Shown: positions 32,751 to 42,034 of the stretch, one piece after another
Layout: each line of letters starts with the position of its first letter
Numbering within the stretch: position 1 is the stretch's first letter
Assembly (NCBI GenBank): GCA_002722295.1
Contig: PBLF01000020.1
Coordinates: 124,388 to 188,387 of the forward strand
DNA: 64,000 nt
Source of the DNA: Stappia sp.
GTDB taxonomy: Bacteria > Pseudomonadota > Alphaproteobacteria > Rhizobiales > Stappiaceae
Direction of reading: 5' to 3'
Position numbers and translations under genes: made by a program
Notes under the pieces: model-generated
Database searches by the model: none
What the model was told of the DNA's origin: nothing
Seen by the model: only the letters and a program-made list of their open reading frames with translations

Positions 32751-33815
32751 TCAGGCTTCCGAGCACGTACTCCGAAAGGCGCTCGGTGTCTTTCCGGTAA
32801 CGCGCAGAAACTCGCGGTTGAAGTTCGACTTGGTGTTGAAGCCGCTCGCGAGCATCGCGGCGGTAACGTTCTCGCCCTGGCCGAGCAACTCGCATGCGTG
32901 GCGGATGCGACGAGCGTTTACCTGGCGCGAGATATTCTCCCCGGTGGTGCGGTTGACGGCCGCCGAGAGAACCTTTGCCGGAAGGCCAAGTCGTCTTGCG
33001 AGCCGGGCAAGCGTCAGGTCCGGGTCCAGGAAGACCCTTTCCTCATTCATCAGCGTATCGAGGCGAGCGACGATCTCGAGATCATCCGGATCCGTGGTGC
33101 GCGGTGCGGTCGCGGTGTGCCGCTCGTCCGGCGCGGTGCTCGCGTCCTCACGCTCAGGGCGTCCACCGACGAGGGCCAGGAGCCCGATCGACAGCAGGGC
33201 GAGGGACGATACCAGACTGACAATGAGAGGACGCAGCCATGCCAGCCCCTCGTGGAGTGCGTAGGCAATGGCCGCGTCACTGACCGCTGACAGGATCAAT
33301 GCCGCCCCCACGGCCTGCCAGATCCGCGATGGCAGGGCGCCTTGTCCAAGACTGGCGAGGGGCAATCCGGTTCCGCTGCCCGCCTGAACCAGGATCGCAC
33401 CGCCGTAGCCGACGAAAATGATCACCAGCACCGCGTCCGGCAGAAGCGGTGAGCCGCTTTGCCCGACAAGCAGTGCCGGCAGAAGCAGCAGTGGTGTGAG
33501 GAGGTGCACGAAGTCTCGCGGCCAGCGGGGCGCGCTCACCGCCGCTTGCCGGAAAGCAAGATAGGCGAGGGGAGGCACGGATGCCGCCGTTACCGGCTGC
33601 AGGAACAGAAGCTCCCTCACGCCGTAGTGCTGCACAAGGGAAATCACCACGCCCTGGAGCGCGGCCACGCCGAGAAGCACGGGGAACAGACGCGGTCCTT
33701 CGCGAAGCAACGCCGCCCGCGCGGCGAGGAAGGCAAGAACCAGTGCAACGGCAAGCGGAATGGGCAAGAGGAGCATTCTGACGTCTTCATGTGGGTGTGC
33801 GGACTTGGGCAGCAT
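32751..33815 (-). CDS. Membrane-anchored AraC-family transcriptional regulator
   Basis: A 354-residue protein. Six or seven TM helices fill residues about 15-220, with no soluble ligand domain. A C-terminal AraC DNA-binding domain follows: first HTH around LTLARLARRLGLPAKVLSAA, second around NVTAAMLASGFNTKSNFNRE. Such membrane AraC proteins sense extracytoplasmic or membrane signals. ATG 33815 has AGGACC upstream. It is divergent, 102 bases apart, from a secreted hydrolase, a common pairing, so it likely controls that gene. Confidence 0.87.
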   Translation of the reverse strand: MLPKSAHPHEDVRMLLLPIPLAVALVLAFLAARAALLREGPRLFPVLLGVAALQGVVISLVQHYGVRELLFLQPVTAASVPPLAYLAFRQAAVSAPRWPRDFVHLLTPLLLLPALLVGQSGSPLLPDAVLVIIFVGYGGAILVQAGSGTGLPLASLGQGALPSRIWQAVGAALILSAVSDAAIAYALHEGLAWLRPLIVSLVSSLALLSIGLLALVGGRPEREDASTAPDERHTATAPRTTDPDDLEIVARLDTLMNEERVFLDPDLTLARLARRLGLPAKVLSAAVNRTTGENISRQVNARRIRHACELLGQGENVTAAMLASGFNTKSNFNREFLRVTGKTPSAFRSTCSEA

Positions 33816-33917
33816 GAGGTCCTGAAACGGTTTTGACGTCGTCCTCTATCCGGTTCGAGGACGCAACCGGAGAATTGTCGGCGCTTCCTGTGCAGGTGTT
33901 TGACCTGGAGAAGTCCG

Positions 33918-34962
33918 ATGTCCTTCAAATCCGCCGTTGCATTTGCTCTTGCCCTGTCGTTCGTGGCGCCGATCCCGGTGAAAGCGGACCTGCTCGATCT
34001 TCCCGGCTATGACCGGATGGATGTTCCCGCACGCCATCGAGCGCAACCGCTCGCAGTGTCCCTATGGTATCCCGCCGGACGTGCAACCTACCCCGTGACC
34101 ATTGGCGAGAATGTCATCTTTTCCGGTGAGAAGGCCCTTGTGGGTGCGGCTGTCGCGGATGGTCGCCACCCGCTGGTTCTGCTGTCCCACGGCTCCGGAG
34201 GCGCGATGGACGGACTGGCATGGCTTTCCGCGCGGCTGGCGCGGCGAGGGGCCATCGTCGTGGGCGTCAATCATCCCGGTACCACAACAGGCGATTCCTC
34301 GCCGCGCCGCACGCTTCGCCTCGCGCCCCGTGCCGCTGATCTTGCGGCCGCGCTGGATGCCGTTCTCTCGGACCCGCAACTGGCTGGATATGTCGACCGG
34401 GACCGGATTTCCGCACTCGGCTTTTCGCTCGGAGGAAGCACGGTACTCGGACTGGGCGGTCTCAGGTTCGATGCGGATGCCTTTGCCGCTTACTGCGAAA
34501 AGGTTGGTCGGGTCTCGCAGGATTGTGCCTTCTTCGAAAAAGGCGGCGTGAACCTGCGTCAGATTCCGGAGAGTTTTTCCGCCGACATGCTCGACGTTCG
34601 CTTCTCGAGGATCGTTTCCGTCGATCCGGGCCTCACGTATGCGGTGCAACCCGAAAGCCGCGAGCGTGTCCGGGCAAGCATCCTGTTCGTGAATCTCGGC
34701 GATGAGAACATCTGGCCGGCGGTCGATGTGAGCGAGAGAGGAAGCGGTCTCGCCGGACGGCTTTCGGATGCATGGCGGGAGGTGATCGCGCCGGCGCATC
34801 ACTTCACATTTCTTGCGGTGTGCAAGGAGGGGGGCGGCGGACCGGCTTCGCGCGTGGGGCGACGATCCGATCTGCGACGATCCCGAAGGAACCGACCGTG
34901 CCGAGACCCATGAAAAGGTCGCCGACGCCGTCGCGGCGTTTCTGGACCTCCCGGGGCGATAG
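33918..34962 (+). pseudogene. Secreted dienelactone hydrolase-like protein, frameshifted near its C-terminus
   Basis: A secreted alpha/beta hydrolase: signal peptide FALALSFVAPIPVKA, HPLVLLSHGSGGAMDGLAWL, nucleophile ALGFSLGGSTVLGLGG, and the late catalytic His in APAHHFTFLAVCKEG. The family's usual ending follows in the +1 frame (RAWGDDPICDDPEGTDRAET, to a stop at 34960-34962), whereas the open frame reads GGGGPASRVGRRSD to a stop at 34911-34913. The break falls on a run of six G at 34829-34834; five G would restore it. It could be a real mutation, a phase-variable tract or a sequencing error. The catalytic residues lie before the break. Confidence 0.8.
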
Positions 34963-34983
34963 GCGAGCCGGACCGTACCGGTC

Positions 34984-36549
34984 TCACGACGCCTTGCGCA
35001 GGAGCCTTGCGGCGGCACGCCGCCGCTTCGGCTCGGCCGCTGTCGGGGCTTCGTCGAGCGCGGGCATTGCCTCGAGCACCCGCGACGCGGGGAAGGTGAC
35101 AAGCACTTCGGTGCCCTCGCGCAGGCGGGACTTGAGATCGAACGTGCCACCATGCATCTGCACCAGCGCCTTGACGATCGGCAGGCCGAGGCCCGTTCCC
35201 GCTTCCGCGCTCTTGATGGCGATGGCCCCCTGACCGAACGCCTGCATGACGATGGGGATTTCGTCCTCGGGAATGCCGGGACCGTTGTCGCGGATGGACA
35301 CATATTGTCCGCCACCGGCGGTCCAGCCAGCCTTAATGAGCACTTCGCCGCCGGTCGGGGTGAACTTCACCGCGTTGGACAGCAGGTTCAGAAGAACCTG
35401 CCTCACGGCGCGCTCGTCGGCCCAGATGCGCGGAAGCTCCTTCTCGATCGCTTCGCTGATCGTGATGGTCTTCTTGTTGGCCCTGATCTGCATCATGCTG
35501 TGGCAGTCGCCCAGGATCGCGGCCAGATCAACGGCTTCTTCGCTCAGTTCGTAGCGTCCTGCCTCGATGCGCGAAAGGTCGAGGATCTCATTGATGAGAT
35601 TGAGAAGGTGCTCGCCCGATGAGTGGATGTCGCCGGCGTAGTCCCGGTAGGTCGGGTTCTCGAGCGGGCCCAGAAGCTCGTTCTTCATGACCTCCGAAAA
35701 GCCGAGGATCGCATTCAGCGGCGTGCGCAGTTCATGGCTCATGGTTGCCAGAAAGCGGGACTTGGCCAGATTGGCTTCCTCGGCCCGGCGCCGTGCCTCG
35801 TCCGAGATCGCCTTGGCCTGTTCCAGTTCGCTGATCAGATGATCCTTTTCCGCACGGAAGGCGAGCATGGTCAGCGTCGAGGCATGAAGCTGGTTGCCGA
35901 GCATCACGAAGAAGCCCTGCGCGCCGATGGCCATGGCCATCATGGCGTAGTGGATCGCGGTCTGCTGGTTGAGAAACGAAACTACGATCGCGATCGTGAT
36001 CGGCAGAGTTCCGGCTAGCAGCGCACGTGGCAGGCTCGAGGAAAGCATGGTCAGCATCGCGATGACGATCAGCATCGTCGCGAACTGGAAGATTTCGGAG
36101 CCATCCTGGTTCGTCGTCGTCGATTGCAGCAGGAAGAAGCCCGCCCACGTCAGGCCGTAGAGCAGGTCGCCCGCGATCATCTGCCGCCGCCAGGATGCCA
36201 GGGTCTGGCTTCCGGCGGCCTCGCGTTCGAAGCGCCTGCAGGCCATCATCAAAAGGACATGGGCGATGAGCGAGAACGCGAGCCAGCCGGCAATCACGGC
36301 CGGCTGCATCCAGAGAAGCGAGATGCCAGCAACGATCATGGAGAACAGGGGAAGGGCGATCGCCGCGCTCAGCCTGTTCTTGGTAAAGGTGAGCAGGAGG
36401 TCGTATTCGAAGTTGGGCTGCACGCCGTCGACCGATGCGAGGCGCTCGCGCGCGCTGCGCACCGTTTTCGCGACGTCCCGGCGTCGCTGTGCCCGCTCGC
36501 TGTTGGAGGCGGTTCGGGCATCGCCGTTACGTGTCTCGTCGCTAGCCAT
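34984..36549 (-). CDS. Membrane sensor histidine kinase, PleC/DivJ-like
   Basis: A 521-residue kinase. A cytoplasmic N-terminus precedes six TM helices (residues about 60-225). A coiled coil (ISELEQAKAISDEARRRAEE) leads to HisKA (FLATMSHELRTPLNAILGF, phospho-His) with GPLENPTYRDYAGDIHSSGE and EILDLSRIEAGRYE. HATPase_c has LLNLLSNAVKFTPTGG, DNGPGIPEDE and GTGLGLPIVKALV. The HisKA sequence is the type found in alphaproteobacterial cell-cycle and development kinases that act on DivK-like regulators. No response regulator is adjacent. Confidence 0.9.
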   Translation of the reverse strand: MASDETRNGDARTASNSERAQRRRDVAKTVRSARERLASVDGVQPNFEYDLLLTFTKNRLSAAIALPLFSMIVAGISLLWMQPAVIAGWLAFSLIAHVLLMMACRRFEREAAGSQTLASWRRQMIAGDLLYGLTWAGFFLLQSTTTNQDGSEIFQFATMLIVIAMLTMLSSSLPRALLAGTLPITIAIVVSFLNQQTAIHYAMMAMAIGAQGFFVMLGNQLHASTLTMLAFRAEKDHLISELEQAKAISDEARRRAEEANLAKSRFLATMSHELRTPLNAILGFSEVMKNELLGPLENPTYRDYAGDIHSSGEHLLNLINEILDLSRIEAGRYELSEEAVDLAAILGDCHSMMQIRANKKTITISEAIEKELPRIWADERAVRQVLLNLLSNAVKFTPTGGEVLIKAGWTAGGGQYVSIRDNGPGIPEDEIPIVMQAFGQGAIAIKSAEAGTGLGLPIVKALVQMHGGTFDLKSRLREGTEVLVTFPASRVLEAMPALDEAPTAAEPKRRRAAARLLRKAS

Positions 36550-36694
36550 ATGATTCCCGGACGAACCCTTGCCAGGTCTTTGACCCGATCACTTGAACTC
36601 GCCCCATCATGGTCACCAACTCTTAATAAGCGGCTCAAGGACATGGTTAACAATGCGTAGCGAGGTCGAGCGCGGCGACGAAAGGGACGGGCGC

Positions 36695-37366
36695 ATGAAG
36701 GATGCCGAGGACGAAAGCCGGGGCGTCGTGGTGCGGGGAGACCCGGCGCTGGTCGACCTGGGAAAAAGGATCTCGGACTGCAGGCAATGTGTCCTGCAGC
36801 CGGAGAGACAGCCGCTGCCTCATGAGCCACGCCCGGTCTGCGTCCTGTCCTCTCATGCGCGCATTGCAATTTGCGGGCAGGCGCCGGGTACCCGGGTTCA
36901 TGCCTCCGGGCGGCCCTTCACCGATCCCAGTGGCGACCGCTTGCGGGACTGGCTGGGGATCGGGCCGGAGGTTTTCTACGATCCGTGCCGGGTTGCCATC
37001 GTGCCGATGGGCTTCTGTTTTCCTGGTCTGGATGCCAAGGGAGGCGATCGCCCGCCGAGGTCGGAGTGTCGAAAGCTCTGGCATGACCGGGTGTTCGAGG
37101 CCATGCCGAATGTCGGGCTGCGCATCGTGATCGGATCGTATGCCCAAGCCTATCATCTCGGCGAGCATCGCCGGAGCACACTGAGCGCCACCGTGGCCGA
37201 CTGGCGCGAAGTGCTGGCCGCGACACGCAAGGAAGGCCGGCCTGCCATCGCGCTGCCTCATCCCTCATGGCGCAACAATGCCTGGCTCAGAAGAAATCCT
37301 TGGTTCGAGCAGGAGTGCCTGCCGGTGCTGCGTGAAGAGGTTGCCGCACTTCTTGGAGAGGCGTGA
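36695..37366 (+). CDS. Uracil-DNA glycosylase family protein
   Basis: A 223-residue protein of the UDG superfamily. The first motif is IAICGQAPGTRVHASGRPFT, followed by DRLRDWLGI, and the late motif is LPHPSWRNNAWLRRNPW with the conserved His-Pro-Ser. An upstream DCRQCVLQ resembles part of the Fe-S binding set of family 4/5-like members. It probably removes uracil or related lesions, but this subfamily is uncharacterised. ATG 36695 has AAAGGGA upstream; ATG 36653 is an alternative adding 14 residues. Confidence 0.82.
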   Translation: MKDAEDESRGVVVRGDPALVDLGKRISDCRQCVLQPERQPLPHEPRPVCVLSSHARIAICGQAPGTRVHASGRPFTDPSGDRLRDWLGIGPEVFYDPCRVAIVPMGFCFPGLDAKGGDRPPRSECRKLWHDRVFEAMPNVGLRIVIGSYAQAYHLGEHRRSTLSATVADWREVLAATRKEGRPAIALPHPSWRNNAWLRRNPWFEQECLPVLREEVAALLGEA

Positions 37367-37377
37367 GCCAAACACGC

Positions 37378-37406
37378 GCCGCCCCCTCTCACGGAGAGGA
37401 GGCGGC
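37378..37406. terminator. Hairpin between convergent UDG-like and rhodanese genes
   Basis: GCCGCCCCCTCTC / GAGAGGAGGCGGC pair over 13 positions with one mismatch and a three-base loop. There is no T-tail. It probably ends both convergent transcripts. Confidence 0.55.
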
Positions 37407-37465
37407 GGCGGGTCTGCGGGCGTGTGGTCGCTCGTAGCCTTGGGAGCGTTGTCGAGTCTCGGGCG

Positions 37466-38437
37466 TCAGCCCGCGAGGTCGTTCAGGAACGCCTTGATGT
37501 CGTCCATCATGGTTCGCTCGGATGCCATGGGCAGGCTCTCGTCCTGAGACCAGCCGACCATGCTGTCGTCGTAGAGCGACACGTTCTCGTAGCCGAGAAG
37601 CTCATGCAGGACGAACCAGTTGGTTGCCGCCCAGTGGCCGGTGTTGCAGTAGGAGACCATCTCCACGCTCTTGTCCGCGAGGTTCTCTGGGACGAGGCTT
37701 GCGATGGTCGCCGTGTCCTTCAGTCGCCCGGCCTTGTCGTCGTAGAACGTTGCCTGGTCGAGGTTGACCGCGCCGGGAATGCGTCCGAAGCGGGTCGCCT
37801 TGGAATGCTTGCCCTTTCCTGAGAACTGGGCGGCCGGACGTCCGTCAATCAGGACGGTCGAGGAGTTCATGCGACGCGCAACGTCCGAGGTCGCCGAGAG
37901 GTAAGAGGCGCGCGGTTCGGCGATGAACATGTCTCCGATAGGCGCAACGGGGCCGGTTTCCAGATCTCGCTTCTCTTCCGTCCAGCGGCGGTGACCGCCA
38001 TCGAGGATCGCGACGTCGTCGTGGCCCAGATACTTCAGCGTCCAGTAAATGCGCGCGGCGGCGCCAAACTCGCTGCTGTTGCCGCCGGCGGGGACGATCA
38101 CGACGGTCTTGCCGTCCGCGACACCCAGTTCGGAGAGGGCCGCTTCGAGCTTTTCCACGGACGGAAGCACGCCGACAACGCTCTCGCGGTCGGTACGCCA
38201 GTATCCGGGATATTCGCTCCAGAGCGCCCCCGGGATATGCCCGGCAAGATAGTCCTTCTTGCCGGAACCCGCGAACGGAGATCGAATGTCGAGAACGACC
38301 ATATCCGGTTCGCCGATGTGCTCCGCGAGCCAGTCGGTGGAAACGAGCGGCGTAATGTTGGAGGCCGCCGCGACTGGCGTGACGGCGAGCGAAACGGCGA
38401 GGGCGACAAGGCCCGCGACCTTGCGAAGGGCGTACAT
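37466..38437 (-). CDS. Periplasmic two-domain sulfurtransferase (rhodanese)
   Basis: A 323-residue protein with a signal peptide (LVALAVSLAVTPVAA) and two rhodanese domains. The first is LVSTDWLAEHIGEPDMVVLD with GHIPGALWSEYPGY and Asn in place of the active Cys (PAGGNSSEFGAA). The second has STVLIDGRPAAQFSGKGKHS and the active loop VSYCNTGHWAATNWF with Cys. It likely moves sulfane sulfur in the periplasm; the physiological donor is unknown. ATG 38437 gives the best signal peptide. No operon partner. Confidence 0.9.
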   Translation of the reverse strand: MYALRKVAGLVALAVSLAVTPVAAASNITPLVSTDWLAEHIGEPDMVVLDIRSPFAGSGKKDYLAGHIPGALWSEYPGYWRTDRESVVGVLPSVEKLEAALSELGVADGKTVVIVPAGGNSSEFGAAARIYWTLKYLGHDDVAILDGGHRRWTEEKRDLETGPVAPIGDMFIAEPRASYLSATSDVARRMNSSTVLIDGRPAAQFSGKGKHSKATRFGRIPGAVNLDQATFYDDKAGRLKDTATIASLVPENLADKSVEMVSYCNTGHWAATNWFVLHELLGYENVSLYDDSMVGWSQDESLPMASERTMMDDIKAFLNDLAG

Positions 38438-38636
38438 GGGAAAACTCCCTGAAATGCTGATTTTCAAGGAGTGAGTTGACATCGGATTGAAAAAGCGGCA
38501 AGCGAAATCAGGCTAGATATTGGAAGAAAAATCCAAATTTCTCCACTATGAAGGGCCTTGAAGAAAATCGGCTTCGTTGGATCGGATTTCATTGGAAAAT
38601 GAATCCTGTCACTGCAGCCCAACGCAGGACTCGATC

Positions 38637-39131
38637 ATGATCGATCGCATAGACCGACGCATTCTCTCGATCCTCCAGGAGGATTGCACCATTCCCGTTG
38701 CCGAGGTCGGGCGGCGCGTCGGGCTGTCGACCACGCCCTGTTGGCGCCGCATCCAGAAGCTTGAAGAGGATGGTGTCATCAAGCGCCGGGTCGCCATCCT
38801 CGATCCGCGCAAGGTCAACGTGAAGGTGACGGCCTTCGTGGCGATCACCACCTCGCGGCACAATGACGACTGGCTGCGCAAGTTTGCCGATGTGATCTCG
38901 GAGTTCCCGGAAGTCATCGAGTTCTATCGCATGGCGGGACAGGTCGACTATCTGCTGCGCGTCGCGGTGCCGGATATCGAGGCCTACGACGCTTTCTACA
39001 AAAGGCTGATCGCCAAGATCGATATTTCGGATGTGTCGACTTCCTTCGCGATGGAGCAGATCAAGTCGACCAGCGAACTGCCGCTGGCCTATATCCCGAC
39101 CGAGAAGCCGCGAACGGAGCGTGAGAGCTGA
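38637..39131 (+). CDS. Lrp/AsnC-family transcriptional regulator
   Basis: A 164-residue Lrp-type regulator starting MIDRIDRRILSILQEDCTIP. The HTH is VAEVGRRVGLSTTPCWRRIQ, and a RAM ligand domain (VAITTSRHNDDWLRKFADVI, AGQVDYLLRVAVPDIEAYD) follows. Such proteins respond to amino acids. It is divergent from the rhodanese gene with 199 bases between, so it could regulate that gene as well as itself, but no clear dyad was found. Confidence 0.9.
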   Translation: MIDRIDRRILSILQEDCTIPVAEVGRRVGLSTTPCWRRIQKLEEDGVIKRRVAILDPRKVNVKVTAFVAITTSRHNDDWLRKFADVISEFPEVIEFYRMAGQVDYLLRVAVPDIEAYDAFYKRLIAKIDISDVSTSFAMEQIKSTSELPLAYIPTEKPRTERES

Positions 39132-39261
39132 GACGTCTGCCTTGCTTCACATTCGAAATTCTTAATATGTAGTGGTGTCGGCTCCTTGCAGCCGGTATCA
39201 TTTCCGGAAGTGGCGAATGCGCCGTGTTTCGGCATCGGAAGCGAAATCGGGAGGGCTGATC

Positions 39262-39780
39262 ATGCGGAAGGAAGCAGGGCGATGGATGCGTCAGGTGGCT
39301 TTCTCCGGGGTGCTTTGCGCGCTTGCACCGGCGGCCTTCGCGCAATCGGCTCCCGAACTGCCTGAGGGGGTCGTGTCGCATACGGTCGAGCGGCCCTACG
39401 ACGACGTTCGCTTCGACATGGAAAACGCGATCATCAATCGCGGGCTGGTCATTGATCACGTCTCGCATATTGGCGAAATGCTCGCTCGAACCGGAGCGGA
39501 TGTCGGATCGGACAAGGTCGTGTTCGCCAATGCGGATGCGATGATGTTCTGTTCCGCCCGGCTGTCGCGCGCGGCCATGGAAGCGTCGGCGGGCAATATC
39601 GCCTTCTGCCCCTATGTGGTCTTTGCCTTTGAGACACCGGACGCACCGGGTCGGGTGACTGTCGGCTTTCGGAAGCTGGAAGAGACCGGGTCCGATGCCT
39701 CGCGCAAGGCGCTTGCGGATGTAAACGCGCTGCTTTCGGAGATCGTCGCGGAAGCGGCGGGGGAGGAGCGCGAAATGTGA
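39262..39780 (+). CDS. Secreted DUF302-like protein
   Basis: A 172-residue protein with a signal peptide (AFSGVLCALAPAAFAQ) and a DUF302-like domain: SHTVERPYDDVRFDMENAII, then NADAMMFCSARLSRAAMEAS and NIAFCPYVVFAFE. Two Cys may form a disulfide. DUF302 proteins have no settled function. ATG 39262 is chosen because it directly precedes the signal peptide. A terminator overlaps its stop codon. Confidence 0.82.
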   Translation: MRKEAGRWMRQVAFSGVLCALAPAAFAQSAPELPEGVVSHTVERPYDDVRFDMENAIINRGLVIDHVSHIGEMLARTGADVGSDKVVFANADAMMFCSARLSRAAMEASAGNIAFCPYVVFAFETPDAPGRVTVGFRKLEETGSDASRKALADVNALLSEIVAEAAGEEREM

Positions 39781-39810
39781 AACGCCCGGCACTCGTGTCC
39801 CGGGCGTTTC
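39779..39810. terminator. Bidirectional terminator overlapping the DUF302 stop codon
   Basis: GAAACGCCCGG (39779-39789) and CCGGGCGTTTC (39800-39810) form a perfect 11-bp stem with a 10-base loop between convergent genes. The A/T ends of the arms give short T-runs on both strands. Confidence 0.75.
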
Positions 39811-39844
39811 GTGCGTCCTGAAGATACCCTGCCGTCCAAAGCGG

Positions 39845-40726
39845 CTATTTGGCGCTGGCGTTTTCCAGCCGGGCGATCAGGCTCGATGTATCCCAGCGGT
39901 TGCCGCCCATGGCCTGGACCTCGGCATAGAACTGGTCCACCAGGGCGGTCACGGGAAGCCGGGCCCCGGTCTCGTTCGCGGTCTTCAGGCAGATGCCCAG
40001 ATCCTTGCGCATCCAGTCGACGGCAAAGCCGTAGTCGAACTTGCCGTCACGCATGGTTTCCCAGCGGTTTTCCATCTGCCAGGACTGCGCGGCTCCCTTG
40101 GAGATGACGCCGATCACCTTCTCGACGTCGAGATCGGCGCTTTTCGCGAAGTGGATCGCCTCGGAGAGGCCCTGAACGAGACCGGCGATGCAGATCTGGT
40201 TGACCATCTTGGCGAGCTGTCCGGCGCCCGAGGGTCCCATCAGTCCAACCATCTTCGCAAAGCAGTCGATCACGGGTTTGGCAGTGTCGAAGGTCGAGTT
40301 GTCGCCGCCGACCATGACCGTCAGGGCGCCATTCTCGGCACCGGCCTGACCGCCGGAAACCGGGGCGTCGAGGAAGGCGAAGCCCTTTTCCGCCGCCGCG
40401 GCCGAAAGTTCGCGTGCGACCTCGGCCGAAGCGGTCGTGTTGTCGATGAAGATCGCGCCGGGCTTGATCGTCGAGAAGGCACCGTCAGGACCGGTTGTCA
40501 CGGCGCGCAAGTCCTCGTCATTGCCGACGCAGCAGAAGACGAAGTCGCAGTCGCGGGCGGCTTCCGCCGGCGTCTTCGCGTGGCTTCCGCCGAATTCCGA
40601 GACCCACTTCTCGGCCTTTTTGGCCGTGCGGTTGTAGACCGTCACGTCATGTCCGCCGCGGGTCTTCAGGTGACCGGCCATCGGATACCCCATGACCCCA
40701 AGACCGATGAATGCAACCTTCGCCAT
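39845..40726 (-). CDS. NAD-dependent beta-hydroxyacid dehydrogenase (3-hydroxyisobutyrate/tartronate semialdehyde type)
   Basis: A 293-residue dehydrogenase. The Rossmann motif is FIGLGVMGYPMAGHL, the substrate loop FLDAPVSGGQAGAENGALTV, and the catalytic Lys is in GAGQLAKMVNQ, followed by LGICLKTANETGARLPV. The substrate, 3-hydroxyisobutyrate, tartronate semialdehyde or glyoxylate/succinic semialdehyde, cannot be told from sequence or context. GGGAATGAAG precedes the start. The gene is alone. Confidence 0.9.
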   Translation of the reverse strand: MAKVAFIGLGVMGYPMAGHLKTRGGHDVTVYNRTAKKAEKWVSEFGGSHAKTPAEAARDCDFVFCCVGNDEDLRAVTTGPDGAFSTIKPGAIFIDNTTASAEVARELSAAAAEKGFAFLDAPVSGGQAGAENGALTVMVGGDNSTFDTAKPVIDCFAKMVGLMGPSGAGQLAKMVNQICIAGLVQGLSEAIHFAKSADLDVEKVIGVISKGAAQSWQMENRWETMRDGKFDYGFAVDWMRKDLGICLKTANETGARLPVTALVDQFYAEVQAMGGNRWDTSSLIARLENASAK

Positions 40727-41095
40727 CGCGCTTCATTCCCTATCTGGTGAGCTTTTGTGCTGTTTCGGGAGGCGGGCGAAGGCCGTGGCCCCGCCCGTCA
40801 TCCGCTCACCATCCTGTTTAGCGCATCGGCCCTCTGATGTCAGGTCACCCGACGCCTTGCCGTATCCGTTCCGCGGACCGGCGCAAGGGGCTTCGCATCA
40901 AGCGGGGTCGGGCGGGGTGCCCGCGTTCCCCCGTGCGGCGCTCCTGCTTCACGGAGGGTTGCGATCATCATGGTATCTGCAAGAATGGTAATCATCCGTC
41001 CTGCCTCCTGCATGTTTGAAACTGGCTGAAACATGCCGCTCCACATTCATTCAGGCGAGTCAGGAAGATCTTTCATATGTTAGATGAGATTACAT
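40727..41095. other. Intergenic region between divergent dehydrogenase and LysR genes
   Basis: These 369 bases hold no convincing gene. They should contain both divergent promoters. CATATG occurs twice (41074-41079 and 41093-41098) around the LysR start and might be half of a LysR site. Nothing else stands out. Confidence 0.6.
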
Positions 41096-42031
41096 ATGGA
41101 CTGGACGCACCTGCCGCCGCTGTCGGCACTCCGTGCTTTTGCGACCGTCGCGGAGGAGGGGACGCTTTCGGCGGCCGGCCGCCGTTTGAACGTCAGTCAT
41201 GCCGCCATCAGCCAGCAGGTGCGCTCGCTGGAGGACTGGTTCGGGTGCAGGCTGGTGCGCCGGGAAGGGCGCGGTGTTTGCCTGACCGATGAAGGCAGGC
41301 AACTCGCCGGGCATCTCGACACGGCCTTTCGCGGTATCCGCAAAGCGGTTGATGAGCTTTCGCAGGCCGGGCAGGCGCGTCCGCTTCAGGTCACGATGAC
41401 GCCATCCTTCGCCGTGCATTGGCTGATGCCGCGCCTGTCGGAGTTTCGCCATCTGCACCCGGGGATCGAACTGAGCATGAATCCGACGGGCGAGATCGTG
41501 GATCTCCAGCCGGGGGGGATCGATCTGGCGCTTCGCTACGGCTCCGGCGAATGGCCCGGGCTGGAGTCCGAGGCACTCATGCACACACCGACCGTCGTGG
41601 TCGCGGCCCGGGGTCTCGTTGGAGACCGCGTTTTCGATGACCCGTCCAGCCTCGCGGACTTTCCCTGGATGCAGGAATACGGCACGGACGAGATCTCGGC
41701 ATGGTTCGAGAGCCAGGGAGTCCGTACGCCGCCCCAGATCGATATCACCCACATGCCAGGCTACATGCTGCTGGAGGGGCTCCGGAACGGGGATGGCATC
41801 TCGATTGCCTCGAAGGCCTTCATCCAGCCACTCATCTCCTCGGGAGCGCTTCGCGTCCTCTTCGAGAAGAAGGATCCGGGCTACGGCTTTCACATGGTGA
41901 CGTTGCCCGGAGTTAAGCGGGCCCCGCTGAAGGTCTTCATGTCCTGGCTGCGGGCGCAGGCGTCTCGCGACGGGGCGTCTCGCGACGGATTGCGGGCGGC
42001 GGGTGATGCCGCCGCGCACTCCGGAGGGTGA
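41096..42031 (+). CDS. GcvA-like LysR-family transcriptional regulator
   Basis: A 311-residue LysR protein starting MDWTHLPPLSALRAFATVAE, with HTH GTLSAAGRRLNVSHAAISQQ and a GcvA-type effector domain (VTMTPSFAVHWLMPRL, IDLALRYGSGEWPGLESEAL). The C-terminus carries a perfect 15-bp tandem duplication (41959-41988) that encodes SRDGA twice. It ends 3 bases before the convergent PLP enzyme gene. The target is unknown; the neighbouring PLP/ABC cluster is a candidate although transcribed towards it. Confidence 0.88.
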   Translation: MDWTHLPPLSALRAFATVAEEGTLSAAGRRLNVSHAAISQQVRSLEDWFGCRLVRREGRGVCLTDEGRQLAGHLDTAFRGIRKAVDELSQAGQARPLQVTMTPSFAVHWLMPRLSEFRHLHPGIELSMNPTGEIVDLQPGGIDLALRYGSGEWPGLESEALMHTPTVVVAARGLVGDRVFDDPSSLADFPWMQEYGTDEISAWFESQGVRTPPQIDITHMPGYMLLEGLRNGDGISIASKAFIQPLISSGALRVLFEKKDPGYGFHMVTLPGVKRAPLKVFMSWLRAQASRDGASRDGLRAAGDAAAHSGG

Positions 42032-42034
42032 GGT

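Noticed and set aside
34772..35233. 153-codon plus-strand open frame after the hydrolase
   Set aside because: It is in a different frame from the hydrolase's true C-terminal continuation and overlaps the histidine kinase gene. It matches nothing.
40840..41046. 68-codon minus-strand open frame in the LysR upstream gap
   Set aside because: No ribosome binding site, no recognisable sequence and Pro/Arg-rich composition; treated as noncoding.
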